Below are positions 17,044 to 25,493 of a DNA stretch of 64,000 bases, in pieces. Source of the DNA: Mucilaginibacter yixingensis (GTDB lineage Bacteria; Bacteroidota; Bacteroidia; Sphingobacteriales; Sphingobacteriaceae). Each line of letters begins with the position of its first letter. Positions within the stretch are counted from its first letter, which is position 1. The notes under the pieces were generated by a model. It saw nothing but the letters and a program-made list of their open reading frames with translations. It did no database searches and was not told the origin of the DNA. Location: contig NZ_CP160205.1 in the NCBI RefSeq assembly GCF_041080815.1, positions 806,001 through 870,000 on the forward strand, read 5' to 3'. The position numbers and the translations under genes are program-made.

Positions 17044-20000
17044 GGTGTGCATGGTGCAGGGGTATATAAAATTTACTGTCTTTATCTTCAGGATCTAATG
17101 ATACAGAGTCGGTGGTGGTTTTGCCTTGTACCCAGGCAAATACCATAGGTAAAATTAGTAAAGCTGCAAAGGTTGAGGCCAACAGACCACCAATAACCGC
17201 ACGGCCTAGTGGTGAGGTTTGATCGCCGCCCTCACCCAGGCCAGATGCCATCGGGATCATACCTACAATCATGGCCACGCTGGTCATCAAAATAGGACGT
17301 AGGCGCAGGGCCGCAGCTTCGCGGGCAGATTTCAGGGCATCGCCATTGTGCTTGCGCAACTCCTCGGCATTGGTAATCAACAGTACCGAGTTGGCAATGG
17401 ATACACCCACGCTCATGATCATACCCATGTATGATTGCAGGTTGAGTGTAGAGCCCGTTAACTTAACCAACAGCAGCGAACCCAGCAATACGGCAGGCAC
17501 CGTAGATAGCACCACGGCCGAAACCTTGAAGCTTTGGAAGTTGGCCGCCAGCATCAGGAAAATCACTATTACCGCTACTAATAAGCCGTTCTGTAAGCTG
17601 TCAAGTGTATCTGTAAGGGTTTGCGTTAAACCGCGTGGGGCTATGGTTAAGCCACGTGGCGGCTTGCCTATGGAGGCAATAGCTTTGTCTACATCTTTTG
17701 CCGCGGTACCCAGGTCCATATTGCTAATGTTAGCTGTAACGCTGAGGATAGGCATCGAACCAATATCGTCATCCTCACCAAAAGTAACCCCTTCCTTAAT
17801 ATCAGCCACATCACCTAAAACCGGGCGCGGGTTGTTACTCATCAATGGAATTTCTTTGATGGTGTTGGCATTATTCATCTGGTACTCAGGTACCTCTACC
17901 TGAACGTTATAGCTTAGTCCTATTTTAGGGTCAATCCAAACGTTCTTCTCGGTAAAGCGAGATGATGAGGTAGAAGCCGTTAGCGAGCGCGATACGTCGG
18001 TAACGCTCAGTCCCAATTGCGCTGTACGCTCCCGGTCTATATTAATGTTGATGGCCGGGTAATGGATAGATTGCCCAATCTGCACATCGCGCAGGTAAGG
18101 GATCTTTTTCAGTTGCTCCATCACCTTGTAGGCGTAGGCAATGTTATTCTTTTTGTTTTTAGACTGAATAACCACCTCTACCGGCGTAGGCGATCCCTGG
18201 CTCAGAATTTTGTCAGTCAGCTCAATCGGCTCAAAAGAAAGCTGGATGCCCGGCATCTTTTTATGCATCGCATCGCGAAACTTGTCTTTCAGATCGTCAA
18301 GGTTTTTTACCTTGTAATCTTCTTTCAGGTTCACCTGTAATACGGCCTCCTGAGGGCCAGCCATAAACAGGTAAATAGGCGCGGTAGAAAACTGACCGGG
18401 GTGCTGGCCAACCATAGCCGATGTTACCTCGATATTCTTTTTACCCACTATATCTTCAAGTACCTTAATAGCGTTCAGGGTAATGATCTCCGTACGCTCC
18501 AAACGCGTGCCATCCTGTGCACGCAAGCGTACCTGGAAAGTGCCCGAGTTTACCTTCGGCAATACATCACGGCCAATGGTGGTTAGTAATAATACCACAA
18601 TAGCCAATGCACCAATAATGTAGGCCGATACAATGAACTTGCGGCGTGGCAGGTTACGATCCATAAAGGCCATGTAACGCTGGCGGAAACGGTCGAACCC
18701 TTTTAGCTTACCATCGGCACCAACCTCAGGGTGTTCTACCAGAATTTTCTTCTGGTCCCAGGTGTCTTCTTCGTCTTCTACGGTTACTTCCTCGGCATAG
18801 TTTTTATGCTCGTGCTTGTTGATCATGATCCAGTTAGCCATGATTGGTACGAAGGTTTGTGCCAACAGGTAAGAGATGATCATGCTGAAGCCGATAGCCA
18901 GCGAAAGCGGCAGGAACAGCGCGCCCGGAATACCCTTCATAGTGAAGGCCGGCGCAAATACCGCCAGGATACAGAACAGAATAAGCAATTTAGGGAAGGC
19001 AATCTCCTTACAGGCATCCCAAATGGCCAGTGCCTTGGGTTTGCCCATATCAAAGTGCTGGTGTATGTTCTCAATCGTCACCGTCGATTCATCTACCAGA
19101 ATACCTACCGCCAGCGACAAGCCGCTCAGCGTCATGATATTTATAGTTTGATGGAACAGGTTGAGGAACAGGATACCCGAGATGATAGATGTAGGGATGG
19201 TAAGAATTACAATCAACGCGCCACGTTTATCACCCAGGAAGAGTAATACCATCAATCCGGTTAATATTGCACCGATGGCACCCTCGCTGATAAGCGATTT
19301 TACGGCATTGATTACGTAAACCGATTGGTCAAATACGTAGTTCAGCTTTACATCGTCGGGCAGGTTGGCCTGGAAACTTGGGAGCGCCTTTTTCAGGTTC
19401 TGCACCACCTCCCAGGTAGAGGCATCTGCCGATTTGGTGATGGGCAGGTAAACCGAACGTTTGCCGTTTACCAGTGCGTAACCGGCGGTTACGTCGGCAC
19501 CATCTTCAATGGTGGCCACATCTTTCATAAACAGCGTTTGTACACCGTTTTTGTAAAGTGGGATGTTGCCAAAATCGGCAATCGGGCCAACGCTGGTATT
19601 ACTTGGGGTAAGGTAGTTATAGTCGCCAATGCGCACGTTACCCGCAGGCGATGTTTGGTTGTTATCGCGCAGGGCCGCCACCAGCTGATCTGGCGTAAGG
19701 TTGTGCGAGCGTAGCAGCTCCGGATCTGCTTTAATTACAATGGTGCGCACGTTACCACCAAACGGAGCTGGTGCCACCAGGCCGGGGATTGAGGTAAACT
19801 GCGAGCGCACGTAAACGTTGGCCAGATCGAGCAGTTCGTTATTACTGCGCTTCGGACTGGTTAATACCAACTGGCCGACCGGCAGGGTTGAGGCATCAAA
19901 CCTGATAATGAACGGTGGCTGCGACCCATTGGGGAAGATAGCCTGGGCCCTGTTACTAAAGGCCGACACCTCCGCTGCCGCCTGGGCCATATTGGTGCCC

Positions 20001-20290
20001 TCATAAAATGTCAGTTTCAGGAGCGTTAAGCCCTGTATGTTTTTAGTCTCGATACTTTTTACACCCGATACGTAGAGCAGTAAGTTTACATACTGCCTGC
20101 CGAAGTAAGATTCCATCTGATCTGGGGTGAAACCGCCGTAAGGGTGTGATATGTAGATCACCGGCAAGTTAAGATCAGGGAAAATATCTATTTTGATGCT
20201 GCGGATGGCGCCGATGCCAAAGAAGAAGAGACCGGCCACCAACACCAGTACGGTGATGGGTTTCCGCAAAGCGCCTTTAATCATTCCCAT
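17036..20290 (-). CDS. RND efflux transporter permease
   Basis: A 1084-aa inner-membrane pump of the AcrB/CusA superfamily with two halves of six membrane segments and large periplasmic loops. LAVGILVDESTVTIENI is the TM4 proton-relay motif; it has Asp-Glu where AcrB has Asp-Asp. A charged insertion with AEEVTVEDEEDTWDQ occurs around residue 500, and the C-terminus ends in a His-rich HHAHHE. Gene order is channel, pump, adaptor, which indicates one tripartite exporter. Whether it exports drugs, metals or other solutes cannot be told; the lack of Met-rich motifs argues against a Cus-type metal pump. Confidence 0.94.
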   Translation of the reverse strand: MGMIKGALRKPITVLVLVAGLFFFGIGAIRSIKIDIFPDLNLPVIYISHPYGGFTPDQMESYFGRQYVNLLLYVSGVKSIETKNIQGLTLLKLTFYEGTNMAQAAAEVSAFSNRAQAIFPNGSQPPFIIRFDASTLPVGQLVLTSPKRSNNELLDLANVYVRSQFTSIPGLVAPAPFGGNVRTIVIKADPELLRSHNLTPDQLVAALRDNNQTSPAGNVRIGDYNYLTPSNTSVGPIADFGNIPLYKNGVQTLFMKDVATIEDGADVTAGYALVNGKRSVYLPITKSADASTWEVVQNLKKALPSFQANLPDDVKLNYVFDQSVYVINAVKSLISEGAIGAILTGLMVLLFLGDKRGALIVILTIPTSIISGILFLNLFHQTINIMTLSGLSLAVGILVDESTVTIENIHQHFDMGKPKALAIWDACKEIAFPKLLILFCILAVFAPAFTMKGIPGALFLPLSLAIGFSMIISYLLAQTFVPIMANWIMINKHEHKNYAEEVTVEDEEDTWDQKKILVEHPEVGADGKLKGFDRFRQRYMAFMDRNLPRRKFIVSAYIIGALAIVVLLLTTIGRDVLPKVNSGTFQVRLRAQDGTRLERTEIITLNAIKVLEDIVGKKNIEVTSAMVGQHPGQFSTAPIYLFMAGPQEAVLQVNLKEDYKVKNLDDLKDKFRDAMHKKMPGIQLSFEPIELTDKILSQGSPTPVEVVIQSKNKKNNIAYAYKVMEQLKKIPYLRDVQIGQSIHYPAININIDRERTAQLGLSVTDVSRSLTASTSSSRFTEKNVWIDPKIGLSYNVQVEVPEYQMNNANTIKEIPLMSNNPRPVLGDVADIKEGVTFGEDDDIGSMPILSVTANISNMDLGTAAKDVDKAIASIGKPPRGLTIAPRGLTQTLTDTLDSLQNGLLVAVIVIFLMLAANFQSFKVSAVVLSTVPAVLLGSLLLVKLTGSTLNLQSYMGMIMSVGVSIANSVLLITNAEELRKHNGDALKSAREAAALRLRPILMTSVAMIVGMIPMASGLGEGGDQTSPLGRAVIGGLLASTFAALLILPMVFAWVQGKTTTDSVSLDPEDKDSKFYIPLHHAHHE

Positions 20291-20300
20291 TTTTTATTGC

Positions 20301-21701
20301 TTAAAAATTATTGATAAAGATTCCGAAATCGCCGCTTGAGGCTGCCTTGTACAGCAGCGCCTGCCACACATTGTTGTAGGCAATGTCGCGGTCGGTTTCG
20401 GCACGGTTCAGGGTAAACAAGGCGGTGGTGAGGTCAACAATGTTGCTCAGGCCGTTCTTGTAAAGCGCATTTTTCTGGACGTAAGCATCATTAGCGGCTT
20501 TAACCTGTATGGGCGCTTCGTTGTAATTCTTCAACGCGTTGCCAATACGGGTTTCGGCCAGTACCTGCTGATCGCGCAGGCGCTGGCTCACTACGTCATA
20601 CTCGTCATGCAGCTGCATCGAGGTATATTTTTGCGATTTTACCTGGTAATGGATGCGGAACGGATTGGTGATGTTCCATACCATGCCCACGCCAAACAAA
20701 TAGTTATAGCGGGTTGGGTCTGCACCTGCACCATAAGAACTTGAGTAGCTGCTCAGGTTTGAAGCATAATCGGCATTAAAGCCCGAGCCTCTGCCCTGAA
20801 ACACACCAAACAAGCTGAAGGTAGGGTAGGCAAAAGTTTTATAATACTTGGCCTGCTCATCGCTGATAGCTATACGGTTCTGATAATATTGCAGCAAGGG
20901 ATGGTTCTCTGGCTTAACACCCGGCTGCTGCTCAATAGATTTTGGCTGACTGCTTACAAACACACTGTCCAACGTAAACTGCTGCGGCTCTACACCCAGG
21001 TATTGGGCCAGTATGTTGGCTTGCTCCTGCTCCACATCCTGTGCGCGGGTGAGGGCAATTTTGGCGCTTGAAACCTCGGCGTTAGCCAAAGATGAATCTA
21101 CGCCTGCGTTCAGTCCGTTTTTTACACGGGTAACCACCACGCGGCGCAGTTCGCTGGCACGATCCAGGTTTTGCTGTTGCGATTTGCTGAGGCGCTGTGC
21201 AGCCAGCAGATTGAGGTAAGCAGTTGCCACACGTACTTCGTGCTGAAATTGCTCCTGCACCAGATCTGTCTGGTTAAGGTTGACAACAGATTGCTGCACC
21301 TTGATCTTCTCTTTGCTTTTGCCAAAGCTGAAAAAATCCCAGTTTACGTTGGCAAGGTACAATGAGCCAAAGGCAGCGTTCCAGTTCTGATTGGCGAGTG
21401 ATGGGCCGGATGAGGCTACACTAAGGCCGTGGTAGCCGAACAATGGTCCGTTTGTTCCGTTAATGGTACCGTAATCCTGCTGCGCCGAAAGGCTCACATC
21501 AGGCAGATACTCAGATTTTGTTTCTTTTAAGAATGCTTTTGAAGCATTTAGCTGGTTGGTTCTTGCCTTAATAGTTCCATAGTTGTCCAGCGCTGTCTGG
21601 ATGGCCTGTTTCATGGTTAAAACCTGCTGGCCGCTTGCGCTTAAGTATGAACAACAAACCGCTAAACCTAAAAAAACACTTCGCGTATTTTTTCTTAACA
21701 T
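20301..21701 (-). CDS. TolC-family outer-membrane efflux channel
   Basis: An outer-membrane protein with a signal peptide (LGLAVCCSYLSASGQ) and two repeated OEP halves rich in helical heptads (RLSKSQQQNLDRASELRRVV, LTTALFTLNRAETDRD). An ATG at 21728 would add nine residues, but it sits inside the predicted -7 promoter box (21728-21735), upstream of where transcription should begin. The ATG at 21701 also starts a cleaner signal peptide, so I choose it (466 aa). First gene of the efflux operon, 10 nt before the pump gene. Confidence 0.93.
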   Translation of the reverse strand: MLRKNTRSVFLGLAVCCSYLSASGQQVLTMKQAIQTALDNYGTIKARTNQLNASKAFLKETKSEYLPDVSLSAQQDYGTINGTNGPLFGYHGLSVASSGPSLANQNWNAAFGSLYLANVNWDFFSFGKSKEKIKVQQSVVNLNQTDLVQEQFQHEVRVATAYLNLLAAQRLSKSQQQNLDRASELRRVVVTRVKNGLNAGVDSSLANAEVSSAKIALTRAQDVEQEQANILAQYLGVEPQQFTLDSVFVSSQPKSIEQQPGVKPENHPLLQYYQNRIAISDEQAKYYKTFAYPTFSLFGVFQGRGSGFNADYASNLSSYSSSYGAGADPTRYNYLFGVGMVWNITNPFRIHYQVKSQKYTSMQLHDEYDVVSQRLRDQQVLAETRIGNALKNYNEAPIQVKAANDAYVQKNALYKNGLSNIVDLTTALFTLNRAETDRDIAYNNVWQALLYKAASSGDFGIFINNF

Positions 21702-21727
21702 GTAGGGGTATGTGTAGATGGTACGCA

Positions 21728-21735
21728 CAAAAGTA
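21728..21735 (-). promoter_or_regulatory. -7 box of the RND efflux operon
   Basis: TACTTTTG on the minus strand, a perfect TAnnTTTG match, 27-34 nt upstream of the chosen tolC-like start. The -33 box is poor (T-rich only), which would suit an activated promoter. Confidence 0.65.
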
Positions 21736-21739
21736 AAAT

Positions 21740-21786
21740 GTTATAACTTATGAAAAAAATGAATTAATTTTGTAAACTTCATTAAT
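21740..21786. promoter_or_regulatory. candidate LysR operator in the divergent region
   Basis: The 96-bp gap between the two divergent start codons contains a perfect GTTATAAC palindrome (21740-21747), 5 bp upstream of the efflux -7 box, and ATTAAT-N12-ATTAAT (21763-21786), a dyad with LysR-type spacing close to the lysR start. Binding is inferred from position only. Confidence 0.4.
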
Positions 21787-21797
21787 AAAAGTAATAG

Positions 21798-22730
21798 ATG
21801 AATATTGCACTGCATCACTTCCGTCTGGTTGATACCATATACAAAGAAGGCACTTTAACCAAAGCTGCCGAAAGTTTGCACCTCACACAATCTGCCCTGA
21901 GTCATCAGTTAAAAGAATTGGAGAGCGAGTTAGGGGTGGAGGTGTTTCATCGCCAGGGCCGCCGCCTGCACCTGAGCGAGCAGGGCGACCGCTTTTTGCA
22001 GAGCGCCAAGAAGATACTGGCCGAGATCAAATCGATGGAGGAAGATATCAATAACTTTAAAAACGGGCAGACCGGCAAGCTTAACATCAGCATGCAGTGT
22101 TACACCGCTTATCACTGGCTGCCGGGTATTATAAAAGAATATAAAAGTCGCTGGCCCGATATTAACATCCATATTGTATCAGACGCTACGCGCAGGCCAC
22201 TGGAGTATCTGCTACGCGGCGAACTGGATATGGGTATTGTGCGTACCCAGATGGTCAACACCCGTATACAGTATGAAAAGATATTTGAAGACCAGCTGCA
22301 GGTAATTATGCATGCAGATCATCCTCTGGCAGCTAAACGTGTAATTGAAATTGCCGATTTTCAGGATCAGGAACTCATCCTCGCTTCTTATGATCCATCG
22401 TATCAGGATACGCCAGTGGTGGAGGCGCTGATACAGGCGCAGCAGGTAAAACCACGTAACCTGCACCGTGTGCATTATACCGATGCCACCATTGAGATGG
22501 TGAACGCAGGCCTGGGCATTACCGTAATGGCCGATTGGATTGTAAAGCCTTACCTGCAGGGCCGCAATCTGGTTACCCGTGCGTTGCCTGCCATAATAGC
22601 CAAACGCGCCTGGTATGCCGCCACCATGCAGCAAACCCCGGCCATTGTTAATTTTCTGGCCTGCCTGAAACATTACTTTGCCGAGAATGAAATGTTGCAG
22701 GAGGAAGAATTAAAAGCGGTATTAGGATAA
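21798..22730 (+). CDS. LysR-family transcriptional regulator (MetR-like)
   Basis: A 310-aa regulator. The winged helix-turn-helix is at residues 3-62 (LTKAAESLHLTQSALSHQLK), followed by a linker helix and the LysR effector domain. ISMQCYTAYHWLPGIIKEYK resembles MetR of enterobacteria more than other subfamilies. It is divergent from the RND efflux operon with 96 bp between the start codons, a classic arrangement in which the regulator controls both itself and the neighbour. The inducer is unknown; a MetR-like fold hints at a sulfur-amino-acid metabolite but that is weak. Confidence 0.93.
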   Translation: MNIALHHFRLVDTIYKEGTLTKAAESLHLTQSALSHQLKELESELGVEVFHRQGRRLHLSEQGDRFLQSAKKILAEIKSMEEDINNFKNGQTGKLNISMQCYTAYHWLPGIIKEYKSRWPDINIHIVSDATRRPLEYLLRGELDMGIVRTQMVNTRIQYEKIFEDQLQVIMHADHPLAAKRVIEIADFQDQELILASYDPSYQDTPVVEALIQAQQVKPRNLHRVHYTDATIEMVNAGLGITVMADWIVKPYLQGRNLVTRALPAIIAKRAWYAATMQQTPAIVNFLACLKHYFAENEMLQEEELKAVLG

Positions 22731-22748
22731 GAATAGTTTTTAAAAAGT

Positions 22749-24020
22749 ATGTCATTGCGCCCTTTTTCCGCCCACGCTCCTCGCAATGACAAATTGGAGA
22801 GCATCGTTAAGTATCTTGCTTTCATTCTGTCTGTATTGGTCTTGTCTCCGCATATTTCATTTGCGCAGCACTACCCCTTTCCGCAGCATGTGCAATATGC
22901 CAAAGGCAGCATCAGGCCCAGTCATCTAACACAAAAGCAATTAGACGGGCAGGTTACCTCTTTCTACAACCAATGGAAAGCGCGTTACGTGCGTAAAGCC
23001 TGCAATGCAAATGATCAGTGTTTTATCTGGTTTGAAAAGCCAGGCAATAAACAATGCGTATCTGAAGGGCAGGGTTATGGCATGATGATCACCGCGTTGA
23101 TGGCGGGTTATGATCATCAGGCTAAAACCACTTTTGATGGTTTGTATCGGTACTATGCTGCCCACCCCGCCAAAAAAGGGGAGTTGTTGATGAGTTGGGC
23201 GCAGAATTATCAGTGTAAAAATACCGACAATTCATCGGCCACCGATGGCGATATGGATATTACCTATGCGCTGCTGCTGGCCGATAAACAATGGGGCAGT
23301 AACGGTGCCATCAATTATCTGCAAGCCGCTAAAGCTTTATTGGGCGATATCATGAAGTACGAGATCAATCCCAAAACTTACACCATTTTGCTAAGCAACG
23401 GTGCCGAGTATGACAGTGAGGATTATTACGATACCCGTACATCTGACTTTATGCCCTCACACTTCAAGGCTTTTGCCAAAGCAACCGGCGATATCCGTTG
23501 GCAAAAGGTGACGGATAATACTTACCGGTTGTTTGCTGAGATGGTGAGGCACTACAGTCCTGAAGCTGGCCTGGTTCCCGATTTTATCCAGAATGTAAGG
23601 CATCCACGCCCGGCTAAACCCAATTACCTGGAAGCTAAATATGACGGTGCCTACAACTATAACGCCTGCCGTGTGCCCTGGCGATTGGCCATGGATTACC
23701 TGCTTTACGGTGATTCTCGTGCCAAAACCATGTGCGACAGGATTAACAAGTGGCTACGCGCTACGACGAACAATAATCCCGATAATATTTCTGCCGGATA
23801 CTCTTTAGAAGGAAACGATCTGCCCAAACGGTATTTTGAAGCCCTGAGTTTTATTGGTCCGTTTGCTACGTCGGCCTCGGTTGATGCGAGGAACCAGCAA
23901 TGGCTAAACCACGTTTGGGATTACCTGGTGGCTTTTAAAATGAAGGATTATGATTATTACGATAACAGCATTAAGCTGTTGGATATGATGGTGATTAGCG
24001 GGAATTGTTGGAAGAGATGA
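22749..24020 (+). CDS. glycoside hydrolase family 8 (endoglucanase type)
   Basis: Secreted GH8 enzyme, up to 423 aa. The proton donor is Glu106 in CVSEGQGYGMM, and SSATDGDMDITYALLLADKQ is the second GH8 signature. It hydrolyses beta-1,4 glucans, xylans or chitosan depending on subgroup. The ATG at 22749 is the longest start, but the first 15 residues are translated from a palindromic repeat and precede the signal peptide. A TTG at 22794 would give MESIVKYLAFILSVLVLS..SFAQ, a textbook signal. I report the long form with that caveat. Gene stop abuts a TTCGAAAT-type repeat. Confidence 0.9.
   Translation: MSLRPFSAHAPRNDKLESIVKYLAFILSVLVLSPHISFAQHYPFPQHVQYAKGSIRPSHLTQKQLDGQVTSFYNQWKARYVRKACNANDQCFIWFEKPGNKQCVSEGQGYGMMITALMAGYDHQAKTTFDGLYRYYAAHPAKKGELLMSWAQNYQCKNTDNSSATDGDMDITYALLLADKQWGSNGAINYLQAAKALLGDIMKYEINPKTYTILLSNGAEYDSEDYYDTRTSDFMPSHFKAFAKATGDIRWQKVTDNTYRLFAEMVRHYSPEAGLVPDFIQNVRHPRPAKPNYLEAKYDGAYNYNACRVPWRLAMDYLLYGDSRAKTMCDRINKWLRATTNNNPDNISAGYSLEGNDLPKRYFEALSFIGPFATSASVDARNQQWLNHVWDYLVAFKMKDYDYYDNSIKLLDMMVISGNCWKR
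22751..22790. repeat. short GTCATTGCG inverted repeat at the GH8 start
   Basis: GTCATTGCG (22751-22759) and CGCAATGAC (22782-22790) are the ends of the repeat family seen at 44136 and 47609; the middle is reduced to about 22 bp. The ATG at 22749 overlaps it. Confidence 0.8.
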
Positions 24021-24099
24021 TTTCGGACTTCGGATGTTCAATTTGGAATTTAAAGATTTGAACTAATAAATCCGAACTCGAAAATTCGAAATCCAAAAT
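24020..24099. repeat. TTCGAAAT-word inverted repeat, copy a
   Basis: ATTTCGGACTTCGGATGTTC plus AATTTGGAATTT (24020-24051) faces AAATCCGAACTCGAAAATTC plus GAAATCCAAAAT (24068-24099). It begins at the last base of the GH8 stop codon and ends 5 bp before the convergent pyrB stop. Confidence 0.82.
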
Positions 24100-24104
24100 A
24101 AAAA

Positions 24105-25031
24105 TTACTCCGTTTGCCCAGCCAGTAAAAACAACACCGCCATGCGGACAGCCACGCCGTTTTCTACCTGATCAAGGATGATAGATTGCTTGCTGTCGGC
24201 TACGTCGCTGGTAATCTCTACGCCGCGGTTGATAGGGCCTGGGTGCATCACGGTAATCTCTTTATCGAGTGAGTCGAGAATCTCTTTATTCAGGCCGTAA
24301 AGCATGGTGTACTCTCGCAGGGTAGGGAAGTACTTGATATCCTGACGCTCCAGTTGGATGCGCAGCATGTTGGCCACATCACACCAGTTGAGGGCCTTGA
24401 TGAGGTTGTGCTCAACCTTAACACCCAGCGAGGTGATATATTTAGGGATCAGCGTAGTCGGGCCGCAAACCATTACCTCAGCGCCCAGCATTTTAAGGCA
24501 CAGGATGTTTGACAGCGCTACACGCGAGTGCAGGATATCGCCCACAATCACTACTTTTTTGCCGGCCACATCGCCATATTTTTCGCGGATAGAGAAAGCA
24601 TCCAGCAGGGCCTGAGTTGGGTGCTCATGCGCGCCGTCGCCGGCGTTTACTATCTGGGCTTTTACGTGTTTAGACAGAAACACACCGGCGCCTGCATAAG
24701 GGTGGCGCATGACCACCATATCCACCTTCATAGCCAGAATGTTGTTTACGGTATCAATCAGCGTTTCGCCTTTGCTTACCGATGATGATGAGGCCGCAAA
24801 GTTTACCACATCTGCCGAGAGGCGTTTCTCTGCCAGCTCGAACGATAAACGTGTACGCGTAGAGTTTTCAAAAAAGATATTAGCAATAGTTACATCGCGC
24901 AGCGACGGCACTTTCTTTATCGGTCGGTTCAATACCGTTTTAAAGTTGTCGGCTGTTTCAAAAATAAGGTGCAGATCAGATTCTTTTAAATCTTTGATAC
25001 CTAATAAATGTCGCGTGCTTAATCCTGCCAT
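24105..25031 (-). CDS. pyrB: aspartate carbamoyltransferase catalytic chain
   Basis: Catalyses carbamoyl phosphate plus aspartate to carbamoyl aspartate, the committed pyrimidine step. At 308 aa it is full length. Carbamoyl-phosphate site FENSTRTRLSFE (about residues 53-64), VMRHPYAGAG, HPTQALLDAFSI, and the aspartate-binding MHPGPINRGVEI are all present. No pyrI follows. It is downstream of pyrR on the same strand, with a four-helix-bundle gene and repeats in between, so an original pyrRB operon appears to have been interrupted. Confidence 0.97.
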   Translation of the reverse strand: MAGLSTRHLLGIKDLKESDLHLIFETADNFKTVLNRPIKKVPSLRDVTIANIFFENSTRTRLSFELAEKRLSADVVNFAASSSSVSKGETLIDTVNNILAMKVDMVVMRHPYAGAGVFLSKHVKAQIVNAGDGAHEHPTQALLDAFSIREKYGDVAGKKVVIVGDILHSRVALSNILCLKMLGAEVMVCGPTTLIPKYITSLGVKVEHNLIKALNWCDVANMLRIQLERQDIKYFPTLREYTMLYGLNKEILDSLDKEITVMHPGPINRGVEITSDVADSKQSIILDQVENGVAVRMAVLFLLAGQTE

Positions 25032-25042
25032 GATTTTTGATG

Positions 25043-25074
25043 TCGAAATTCGGATGTTCGATTTCGGATTTATT
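25043..25074. repeat. TTCGAAAT-word repeat, copy b
   Basis: TCGAAATTCGGATGTTCG then ATTTCGGATTTATT. It overlaps the stop codon of the four-helix-bundle gene (25070-25072) and lies 11 bp upstream of the pyrB start. It is in inverted orientation to copy c at 25452-25493. Confidence 0.82.
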
Positions 25075-25450
25075 TACTATTACCTGATTTTATATTTCTT
25101 TGATTTTGCTTCGCAGTTTTACCTATAGCGGTAAAAATTGCAGTAAGCTCATTCGCTTCTTTCTTAAGCGTGTTTATCAAATCGAGCTTTACTAGCCCCG
25201 ATTCATCCATCAACTCAAGCCAATAGGCGCACTCGTCAGCTTCTTCTTCTACAATTACAATTTTATTGATAAAATCTGCTGTTGATTTGCCTCTGCAGGC
25301 AGATCTGTAATTAGCTCCTATGGATGATGAACTTCTTAATATCTGATTTACCAAAACGTTTAAAGAGCGATTTGACGGCAAGCCTTCTGTAAACCTTATA
25401 ACGTCTACAGCGAACTGTTTAGTCCTTCGTTTTAGTTCAGTTGAATCCAT
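25070..25450 (-). CDS. four-helix-bundle protein (S23/23S-rRNA IVP family)
   Basis: A 126-aa all-helical protein. LNVLVNQILRSSSSIGANYR followed by SACRGKSTADFINKIVI and EEADECAYWLELM are the family hallmarks. These proteins are encoded in intervening sequences of some 23S rRNA genes and resemble the Avd accessory protein of diversity-generating retroelements; they probably bind nucleic acid. Here it is not in rRNA but between pyrR and pyrB, framed by inverted TTCGAAAT repeats that touch both its own stop and the pyrR stop. No reverse transcriptase is nearby. Confidence 0.9.
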   Translation of the reverse strand: MDSTELKRRTKQFAVDVIRFTEGLPSNRSLNVLVNQILRSSSSIGANYRSACRGKSTADFINKIVIVEEEADECAYWLELMDESGLVKLDLINTLKKEANELTAIFTAIGKTAKQNQRNIKSGNSK

Positions 25451-25451
25451 A

Positions 25452-25493
25452 ACTTAATTCTCAAATTCGAAATTGAACATTCGAAATCCGAAA
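25452..25493. repeat. TTCGAAAT-word repeat, copy c
   Basis: CTCAAATTCGAAATTGAAC then ATTCGAAATCCGAAA. It fills the whole gap between the pyrR stop codon (25494-25496) and the four-helix-bundle start (25450), so it also forms that gene's 5' leader. Confidence 0.82.
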
